Source: Symbiodinium natans
Taxonomy: Eukaryota > Sar > Dinophyceae > Suessiales > Symbiodiniaceae
Assembly (NCBI GenBank): GCA_905221605.1
Contig: CAJNDS010000360.1
Location: 93,848 to 157,847, forward strand
DNA length: 64,000 nucleotides
Reading direction: 5' to 3'
The notes under the pieces are model-generated. The model made no database searches. It saw only the letters and a list, made by a program, of their open reading frames with translations, and had not been told where the DNA came from. The position numbers were made by a program, and so were the translations under genes. Shown here piece after piece: positions 56,054 through 64,000 of this stretch (positions are counted from its first letter, which is position 1; each line of letters starts with the position of its first letter).

Positions 56054-57334
56054 CAACCGGCGCACCAAGCAGCGCGGCGACCGTCTTCCAAAAGGAAGTG
56101 TTCATGAGGTCCACCAGAACGAGCCCGATGTGGATTTGAGGAGGCCCCCCAAGAAACACGATAAGTGCTGTGGGGGCAAAGAGCACGAGGAAATGGGTTT
56201 TGGGTGGTGTTCCAAGCTTTCATGCAGGCTTTGCCAAAAATCACGGTCGCATCGCTCCGGCCAGGAAGCCGGGAAATCGACGGACATGGCAAAATCTGCT
56301 GTGGGCCCGGGGGGCCGCGATACATTCAGGCATTGAGTCAAACTTCTGGTCGAGAAGTCTCAAGATGGACACTTGCATAGCAAGAAGGCTACACACAGCA
56401 GACGCGGCCCCTTCATGAACCACATGTTCAGGCGGGAGATGTGTTGTGGACCCGGACCCTGAGAGGCCCCTCCCCAAGGCGTTAGTTAAGACTGGGGCCT
56501 CCAGCGCCTTCTCCCAGGCCATCCTGGCCCTGCAGCCTAGAAGCCTAGAAAGCCACCAGAGAGGCCTTCAAGCAGAAAGTGCTGCGAGTCCACCTTTCCG
56601 CAACGGAATGCAGGAGACACAACCAAACACAACCAAAGACACCGCTGCACTCTGGCAGAGGCCTCCGTCGGCGAGGAAACCTGCACCCCAAACGCCAGGC
56701 TCGCAGCGCCGCTTCGTTTCAATATGGGGGGGTTCCGAGTAGAGGTCCGTTTGTAGGATTCTCAGACGAGGGATCCTATCATTTTCACTTTTTTTGAACC
56801 CTTGCTGAGGCCGAGGCGTGTGACGGGAAAGTGTCTGCCCTGACGCTCTCCGAGCGGCCGTGTGCAAGCAACGAAAGCAAACCACTTTATGCTCCCAACC
56901 CTTCGATTGGATTTTCATTCTCACTTAGGTGTTATTTTCCGGTCCCCACAAGTCTGAAACTCCCACAGTATTTGAAATGCCGGCTTAGTGCTGTGAGCCT
57001 TTTCTCAGAGCTCGTGGCATTGGGGTTTCCTTTCCTCAGAGCTCGTGGCATTAGTGTTTCCTCCTGCAGGGGGTTTGGATCTGCCCCTGTCGGACAAAGC
57101 GCAAAGCATCGAAACCTGTGCTTGAGCTGCACATGGATTTAGGGTTTGGGGACAAGGGTTCGATCAACCCTTTTGTCCCGCATCCCGGAGGAACCGCACC
57201 TGAACCTGGCATTCTGTCATTCCAGTCGGCCAGGACCTGTCCTTGAATGTTATCCTCGAGTACTGGACCAGCTGTCAGAAGGCAGAATGTTAGGCTACAG
57301 GCGCAACTTCAGCGAAATCTCTACAACGACCTTA

Positions 57335-57644
57335 ATTTGGGGAAAACAAAGGTAGGCAACACTTAGACCGGACAAGGGATGCACCCAAAACTAAGTTCGC
57401 CTAAGCCCCTGTCCCTTCGTACGAAGCCCCGTGCCCTTCTGCTAACTTCGTAGAACCTTCCCTGAGTTCGCAGGGGCATCTACTCTCCATGGCTTAGTCT
57501 TCCAGCTAACCCTTGGGCCCTTCGTGAACCTTTCGTCGGGTTCGCAGAAGTTCGTGGCACCCAGTGCTGCCCCGCTAAGTTCGTGGAATGGGTGCCTGTT
57601 GCCCGTCAGACAGTTACCTACCTCCGTGTTGCCCTGACTTAAAG
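57335..57644. mobile_element. Copy-2-specific 310-bp insertion
   Basis: It separates caacgacctta from tcatccttg, which are adjacent in copy 1 (44719-44738). CTTA occurs on both sides (57331-57334 and 57638-57641). The interior is rich in ttcgtgg, ttcgcag and aagttcg words and contains the palindrome cttcgtacgaag. No coding; origin unknown. Confidence 0.55.
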
Positions 57645-57796
57645 TCATCCTTGGCTGCATATGTTGGTCGCTGTTATCCGTTGGGTGGGACCTCTCACCG
57701 ACAGCTGAGCCATGCAGCTTGCATAGAAATGGCTTGTAGCTCGATCCTCCCACCTGAACATATTATCGGCTACTCGAACTGCTCCTCCTCTTTCGC

Positions 57797-58333
57797 CTAG
57801 GTTTGGGAGTCACCATTCAGCCAGAGATACTCAATACCCGCCCAAGAGGTATCAACATCGGGCAGAGGAATCTGCACGCCTGCCGCAAAAGAGCCGACGA
57901 AGAGTCTGCACAGAGGGGCATTCCGCGGAAATAACTCCTGAACCGACACTGTCTTGGGCTTCGGGACATGTTCGCGGGCTTCTTCATGCTTCCTCTTGCA
58001 AGAGCAGAGCTTCAGCAGAGCCAAGTCGACCCACTCAGATTGGTCCGGTTCTGCACAAAACCTTCCGCCCCTGGACTGCCCCCCCAGTTCTGCTGTACAC
58101 AAGCGAGCCCGTGCCAAAGCCCTCCTTCTCGCACGACAGGTCGCCAGGCACAATCCGGAATGCGACAGACACACGCAATGTTCAGCCAGAAGCTTGGAGC
58201 TGCAGCAAGCGGCATCGACAGCTTCGGGCGTTTCACATGCGCGGACGCAAGGCTGGCATGCTAGGAACCCCCCTTCGCGAACCGAACATCGAGCAAAGCA
58301 ACGGGAGCTTCGGGAATTCCTGAACAGGACCAA
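57797..58333 (-). CDS. Copy 2 of the conserved 180-codon frame
   Basis: Paralogue of 44880-45422, identical over its last 50 or so residues, with only a few replacements inside (for example EACV/EHCV and CKAEL/CTAEL). The first 25 codons differ because of an indel. Function unknown. Confidence 0.35.
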   Translation of the reverse strand: MVLFRNSRSSRCFARCSVREGGFLACQPCVRACETPEAVDAACCSSKLLAEHCVCLSHSGLCLATCRARRRALARARLCTAELGGQSRGGRFCAEPDQSEWVDLALLKLCSCKRKHEEAREHVPKPKTVSVQELFPRNAPLCRLFVGSFAAGVQIPLPDVDTSWAGIEYLWLNGDSQT

Positions 58334-58359
58334 AGCACGCCGCTGAGCTGAGCAGCCGG

Positions 58360-58676
58360 GTGCAAGTATCCCATCAGTGAGAGTCTTCCCGTTGCTGTTG
58401 AGTAGTTTTTCTGTTTGCTTTGTCTTGCTCCCCCCTTTTCGGTTCTAAAGGATTTGACAGCTGCAGTACCTGACGGCATTTGTGAAATGTGCTCTGTTTT
58501 CCTGTATGCTTGTTTCTCCCCCCTCCACCTCGTTTTTTAGCTGAAGTTTCTGAGCCTCATGACTTTGTTTGGTGCATGTGTTTAGTGGCTGGCTGAGCTA
58601 AACACATTGCCTGCATTGTTTTTGAGGCGCACGCGGAGAGCATGCCGCTCAATGCGGCAATGCGCTCTTCTTCCAG
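58360..58676 (+). mobile_element. Introner-like insertion 2 (317 bp) in copy 2
   Basis: GGTGCAAG is duplicated at 58359-58366 and 58676-58683. Copy 1 (about 45441-45448) has it once. The insert has intron-like ends: GG|GTGCAAGTATC ... CTCTTCTTCCAG|GTGCAAG, with a good pyrimidine tract. Removal restores copy 1 apart from one G. No coding frame was found inside. Confidence 0.65.
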
Positions 58677-60302
58677 GTGCAAGGCCGGCAGTCCTTGGGG
58701 GAGGACATCATCAGTCACCCTTGAAGCCAAGGGCCAGTGGTGCTCAAATCTGCGCATCTGATTTAACCACCAACACGTCATGAAGGCAAAGAGAGCAAAT
58801 TCCCGAGCTATGAGACAAAAGCATCCTCTTGGGCTCGTTGGCACGGCGACACACCGTGCGCAGACGGACTCTGAGCCGCCATGGCTTTACATGGCAGCTG
58901 GTGCCCAGCGGATGCGAACTAAAAACACCCAAGCTGCGCACCAGCACGGCCACCGACCGGATCAAGCGACTGCCGGAGTTTGCCCACACGCAGGTTCTGG
59001 AGCTTCAAGGGGGGGTGTTGAGCCATAGGGCTTCTCAAGATCCAGGGCTTAGAACGTACAAGCCACCGGCTGGGATGTTCTACTCAAACTCCACTGCAAA
59101 GCTTCTCACCGTCTCACAGAGGAAGATGCTGCAGTGCCTGGAGTCGAGCCTGGCATCAAGCCTGGAGGGTTTTGCTGTTCGGGTGTTCAGGGTTTAGAGT
59201 GTCGGGCTAGTGATCAGGGTTGAGGAGTTCGGTTTGACGCTTCCTGATTTGCAGGGGGGGGGTCCCAGATAGTTGTCCGGAAGGGATTCTGACCACCCGT
59301 TGCAAAAAGGCCAGACAGGGAAACAAGTCCACCAGTTCACTCGCTGGCTGGCTTGTCATGGCTTAAAAACCCGACCACCCTGCCAAAAGTCTGCCAAACG
59401 AAACATCACCAGGAGATCTACGTCTGGCCAGTTTCTGCTCATCTCTTCATCTTCCCCGAGACCTTGTACCCCACGGCTTAGGGTTTGGGGTTTACGGAGC
59501 TGACCCTCCCCCCCCCCCCCCCAAAAAAAAAAAGAAGAAGCCAAAGACCACGACGCCAAAACCGCAAAGAATCCGACACTCTCCGCACTGGCCTTCGCTG
59601 AAGAACCTGAGCCACAAGAGGCGCGGCTCTGGTCCCGAACGCCTTCGGTCGCCTACAGGGGCTTAGTAAGGGTTTCACACGGGTCATCTCGGGGATATAA
59701 CCGTTTTCGCAAGGGCTTCACAAGCGTTTTGGAGGAGTCTCAACAGAGTTTGGGTTTAGGCTTTTGCGTGTTAGTCTTTTGCGAAAGAGGGGCCCACTCG
59801 AGTTAGACTTCCCAGGCCAGGGTTCCGGGCATCGGGCCTCCAAACTCCTGTCAACTACCGGACCATCCCTCGAGTTGACCATTCAATCGCGTGTGGTGAC
59901 GACATGCGGGCCTGCCTGGTCATGGCAGAAGCTCGCATGCTTCTCGATGCCATGATGTGACACTTACGTCCTAGAACGAAATTTTGGAATGGCTTCACAT
60001 GACTGTCCAGATCTCCTGGGGCCGGATCCCTGGTGCTCATCATGTGGCTTGCCAATGCTTCCATGGATCTATTTGAGGCTGAAACGGGCGTCGTGGGACG
60101 GAGCAAGATCCGTGACGCTCCGAACTTCAACTTTGAGCGATGCAGCTTCGCAACTTTGTTCCAGTCTCGACTACCCCAAGAGCTCGGTCCTACCAAGTGC
60201 CCTGTGTCCCTGAACACGGGGGTCCGACAGCAGAAGCGGAGCAAGCTTGGAGTGGAAGCATCTGTGTGCATGATCGTGCTCCCCCCCGCGAGCGAACCTC
60301 TC

Positions 60303-60705
60303 CTCCCTCCCCGGCGGGCCCCCGGCATATCTCCCCCTTGTCCACCTTTCCCGCGCCCTCCCCGTCAACCGGAGATCGGCCCGCTATGACCGTCTCCTCT
60401 TGGCGGCCTCTGTCGTCAGACGCCAAGGAGGGGTTTTCGGGAAAAAACATGCGCCCTAAACTTCTAAGCCCTTCACACCCTGGACTGGCGGGAATGAAGG
60501 GCAGTCTTTGTTGGAGTCAAGACTCTTGCAGAAATGCCCAGGTGAAGCATTCGATCACATGAGAACTTTTTTGGACAAAACGCATGCGACACAAACACAC
60601 GTCCCTGAATGTGAAATCCTCAGCCCCAAAGCTAGATGTTGGGTCTCACTGGCAGAGTTCTGTCCTACTACAGCGCGGTGACCAAAAGGCAGTGAATTAC
60701 TCACC
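60303..60705. other. No gene recognised
   Basis: Sequence immediately right of the duplication. It is Pro/Arg-rich in translation, without a domain. Confidence 0.4.
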
Positions 60706-61450
60706 TTGACTTCAGAGAATCTCGCTTTGCACGTTCTGACCAAGAGTTTCGAACTGGCTTATGCCATGCCTTTGCCTGGAGGTGCTCTAGGTAAGAAATG
60801 TCCTGGTTGATGGCGTAGACCAGCACACGACCGCTAAAGGCGCCGGTTGCAACATACTCCGCCGAAAGGGCGACTTCATCACACCCGGTTGACTTGTCCA
60901 ACTCATACTTGATCTTCCTGACAAAGCGGCACGGCTGGAAAGTGATCTGCACTGTCGCGCACATATGCCACAATTCCAACACGTTGTGGCGTTAGCTGAC
61001 CTGCGGCAGGCTTCTCCTTTCCATGAAATATTCAATCAGGACTGGACACTCGAAAAGACAGATGAAAACTACCCAGGGTCCTTGTTAAGGTCCATGTTCA
61101 TGTATAGCAGAAACCGAAGCATGCTCACCATATCCCTGGCACCAGTTGGTTGCGAAACGACCACCTACAGTGCAGAAACCGAATCGAACGCCTGAACTTT
61201 CAAATTCCTCAGGGCTTCCTAAACCCTAAACCCTACGTAAACCTTTGGAAGCCTGCTATTTTGCCGCCAACTGAGATCCGGCGTGCTACGTTCAATACAT
61301 TCACGCTGTTGTCGCTAAACCCTTTTGACTAAACCTGTCCTGACGGATGTCGTAGATGAGTAGCGTATCAAGGGGAACAGGCAGCCAAATACCGCTGCGA
61401 GGTGCCGATGCCGGCATTGTTCGCAGGCTCCAGACCTCTCTTCTCCAAGA
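60706..61450 (-). pseudogene. WD40-repeat protein remnant
   Basis: The minus strand reads, 5' to 3', YLAACSP, then DTLLIYDIRQDR, then FSDNSVNVLNVARRI, each in a different frame within 61440-61250. It then reads VQITFQPCRFVRKIKYELD followed by GCDEVALSAEYVATGAFSG and RVLVYAINQD in a clean exon (about 60975-60707). That exon ends at a canonical donor AGTCAAG|GTGAGTA. The blade-like words (DNSVNVLNV, EYVATGAFSGRVLVY) suggest a WD40 propeller. The two frame changes in under 100 bp suggest decay or sequence errors. A short GT...AG stretch with TTTAGGG repeats (61206-61229) interrupts the middle. Partner and role are unknown. Confidence 0.45.
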
Positions 61451-62636
61451 AGCTCGGGAGCAAAGCAGCTTCAAAAAACAAGATCCGGTGAAAGTGATGC
61501 GAACTGCGATACCTAACGCTTCAACGTCTCTGCAACAAGAAGCAACTGAAAACTCTCCTATGGTTGTGCAAGCGGCTCTTGACAAGGCCGAACTCCTGGA
61601 AAGCGGAAGGATCTGCTTCAGGTCTTCAGGTTTGCAGTTTTGGGGGCTTTGCGCCTGGAGGGATGAGGACTGTTTTGTGGGCCTGTTTAAAACATCTTCA
61701 AGCACCGGGTCTTACAGCTCGTGAACCCTTTCGCGTACCTTTCGCCGTCCTTTCACGGACTGACTTTTTGCATCATCAGCTTCCCTTATCAAAGGTAGTA
61801 AACATGCATGTTTGGACAACCCCCAGATGCGCCCCCGACATGACTTTACCAACGAAAACGGATACCAAGCCCCTTAACCAAATCATCGCTGTCACTTCCT
61901 GTGAGCACGCATGTTTGGGTTGGTTCAGGAAGTGCTTGACCACATCCCCTGTACTTTGCTCAATGCCTGCAAGAAGTGGAATGCAGCTGCTGTCTGTCAG
62001 TCCTTGGCAGGGTCTCCATAAGCGACTAGCATACTTACTGCCCAAGTCCCCAAACCCAAACCCCTAGCTACGCCCAATGCCTAAACCCTAGACGCCCTCA
62101 ACCCCCACCAGGAGCCTCGTAGCCCTCGCCCGTTGACGCGTCCACAACGCCCTGTGCTTCCTGTAAGCCGACGCCACGGGGTTTAGGGTTCAGGGTTTCG
62201 AGTATCACTCTTCCCCAAGACTGCCGTGTACATTCAGATTCAGGGTTTTATGGCTAGGGGCAAGCTCAGGACGAGCTTGGGGGGGAACTGCGAAGCGGAC
62301 TACCATTCAGAGCGCGTGGCCGTGTGCTGGCAAGGGGTTTAGCTCGTGGTGGAAGGTGGAGCAAGGCGGCGGATCCCTAAAACCGCAACCTGCCCTAGAG
62401 CGTTTCATAGAATGACGACAGGCCTTCCATCCTCCTCGCAGCGTCGTGCTGGGCTGTTCCCTTGCTTCCGGGCTTGTGCCTGCCTCAGCTGTGCAGAGTG
62501 AGTAGCGGATAGCCAGAAACTTCCTTCTGCAAGCGCCAGCCAGCAGCAACAGCGACGGTAGCTTAGATAGCAACGCCTGCCTACACGGCGGGAGGTCCAA
62601 AACGGCGTCCTATGTTGTAGACAAAATGTCAGTCAT
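61451..62636. other. No gene confidently recognised
   Basis: A plus frame (61356-61724) and a minus frame (62307-62600) are open but unassigned. Further exons of the WD40-like gene may lie here. Confidence 0.3.
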
Positions 62637-62644
62637 GCCCCGCG

Positions 62645-62672
62645 TATATATATATATATATACATATATACA
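62645..62672. repeat. TA microsatellite
   Basis: (TA)n with two CA interruptions. Unlike those at 22.8 and 24.95 kb it is not bordered by a C or G run. Confidence 0.95.
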
Positions 62673-63358
62673 GGGCCGGGTCCGATTTTGGCGTCCCCCA
62701 GCTGAAGACGCTTCATTACAACTCTGAGCCCTGAAGGCCGAACCTCGAAACCCCAATCCCTCTAAGTTTCGAACTTCTCCAAATTTTGTGTCAACGCCTA
62801 AATGACGACTTGCTAGCTTCACCGAGCCGCAATGCCAGCCGCCGTGAGTGAGCAAAGCCAGACAAAGAACAGGATCCTCATTGTGTTTAGGGTTCCGGGC
62901 TTAGGGAAGTTCAGGGTTCAGCGTGTCGAAGTGAGGACGCGCTCCAGTGCGAAACGTACACCCAAAGGCGCGTGCCCCGACCTGGGTTTCCATGACCTCT
63001 GTTCGTTTGGGCACTCGGTTGGGGGCTCACAGCATCGCAGCATCGACTGAACGAGACATGTGTGGCTGCTCCAGAACCTGGATTCGAGATGCTGGTTATG
63101 TAATTCAACGGTTTGGGATTGGGGCTTGCTGCCTGAACAGAACAGAAAGTGCGGTTTACTCAGAGCTTGATCAAAGCAAAAACTCAAGCCAACAAAAGGG
63201 TCAGGGTTTAAGGGTGCAGGATTTAGGGTTCGGGTTGTCCAGGGTCTAAGGCTCAGGGTTTCGGGGCCACGAAAACGCCCCTTCCGGAAATTCTGAGAAC
63301 CACCTTCCCGAGGTTTAGGGTTTATGCTAGGGGCCTTCTTGATTTTGGGAAACCTCCC
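62673..63358. other. No gene recognised
   Basis: Short TTTAGGG-like fragments occur at 62885-62900, 63200-63270 and 63314-63330. The open frames are unremarkable. Confidence 0.4.
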
Positions 63359-64000
63359 TCATTCCCCTTCATCTTCAATAGGCCTCTTCTCTCTCTCCTC
63401 TTTCGCTCTTTCTCCTCTCTCGTCTCTCTCGTCTCTCTCTCCTCTCTCTCCTCTCTCTCTAGTCTCTCTCTCCTCTCTCTCCTCTCTCTCGTCTCTCTCT
63501 CCTCTCTCTCGTCTCTCTCGTCTCTCTCTCCTCTCTCTCCTCTCTCTCCCCTCCTCTCTCCTCCTCCTCTCTCCCCGCCTCGCCCTCCTCTCTCCCTCTT
63601 CCCTCTCTCCCCTCCTCTCATCCCTCTCTCCTCTCTTCTCCCTCCTCTCTCCTCCTCTCCTCTCTCTCACACAACTCCTCTCTCTCTCTCTCTCTCCTCT
63701 CTCTCCTCTCTCTCCTCTCTTTCTCCTCTCTCTGTCCTCTCTCTCCTCCTCTCTCTCTCCGCTCTCTCTCCTCTCTCTCTCCTCGCTTTCCTCTCTCTCT
63801 CTCTCTCTCTCTTTCCTTTTCTTTCCTCTCTCTCTCTCTCCTCTCTCTCCTCTCTTTCTCCTCTCTCTGTCCTCTCTCTCCTCTCTCTCTTCTCTCTTTC
63901 CTCTCTCTCTTTCCTCTCTCTCTTTCCTCTCTCTCTTTCCTCTCTCTCTTTCCTCTCTCTCTTTCCTCTCTCTCTTTCCTCTCTCTCTTTCCTCTCTCTC
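63359..64000. repeat. Long CT-rich microsat/minisatellite to window end
   Basis: More than 600 bp of almost pure pyrimidine on the plus strand (ctctctcc, ctctcgtc, ctcctcctc). It ends in a regular 13-bp unit (tttcctctctctc) repeated about nine times from 63885 and continues past the window. The Arg/Glu-rich frames here (for example 63322-63670 minus) are translations of the repeat. Confidence 0.95.

Larger units (their letters stand above)
47073..60302. repeat. Segmental duplication, copy 2 (about 13.2 kb)
   Basis: This is the direct tandem repeat of 32708-47072. It starts at ctattaaag after gcgaacctctc and ends at the same gcgagcgaacctctc. Copy-2-only DNA includes insertions at 52129-52495, 54147-54392, 57335-57644 and 58360-58676, and a 91-bp local tandem duplication (about 55910-56053). 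Confidence 0.92.

Noticed and set aside
63322-63670. Arg/Glu-rich open frames on the minus strand
   Set aside because: They are direct translations of the CT microsatellite.

Overview
The window is nuclear DNA of a dinoflagellate. Four things point there. (1) An 18-base relic of the dinoflagellate mRNA spliced leader (CGTAGCCATTTTGGCTCA on the minus strand, 32018-32035) lies just upstream of an intronless 612-codon gene. (2) Introns that can be placed by reading frame begin with GC, GA or GT and end in AG followed by G. (3) Plant/alveolate-type TTTAGGG repeats are scattered through introns and intergenic DNA. (4) Gene density is low, and all the better-supported gene models lie on the minus strand. 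The species cannot be named from the sequence.

Layout. About 1.3-17.7 kb: minus-strand exons of one or more large secreted or surface proteins, in transcript order a MAM domain (15973-17642), GCC2/GCC3-type cysteine repeats (10645-10989), then repeats with a CWC/LCWC motif (1382-9457). Their introns hold a 1.3-kb degenerate TTTAGGG array (1858-3192) and a frameshifted USP-like (peptidase C19) relic on the opposite strand (about 7985-8473). About 20.2-24.95 kb: two adjacent non-coding elements whose ends are inverted repeats of a C-run plus a short conserved core, separated by a TA microsatellite. About 26.9-32.0 kb: a telomere-repeat junction, a seven-exon CmcJ/NvfI-type oxygenase gene and an intronless JmjC/cupin gene that looks like a recycled cDNA. 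About 32.7-60.3 kb: a direct tandem segmental duplication (about 14.4 and 13.2 kb) whose two copies differ by insertions, deletions, a 114-bp inversion and TTTAGGG-array insertions. About 60.7-61.5 kb: a WD40-like remnant. 63.36 kb to the end: a long pyrimidine microsatellite.

Most informative parts. The tandem duplication acts as an internal before/after comparison: telomere-type arrays present in one copy have a clean empty site in the other, and two 317-367-bp insertions in copy 2 have GT...AG ends whose removal restores the sequence of copy 1 (introner-like). The oxygenase gene model is phase-consistent across six introns, five of them non-canonical. The spliced-leader relic supports mRNA retroposition for the JmjC gene. 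No rRNA, tRNA, CRISPR or bacterial-type operon was seen. Most other open frames have no recognisable protein character.
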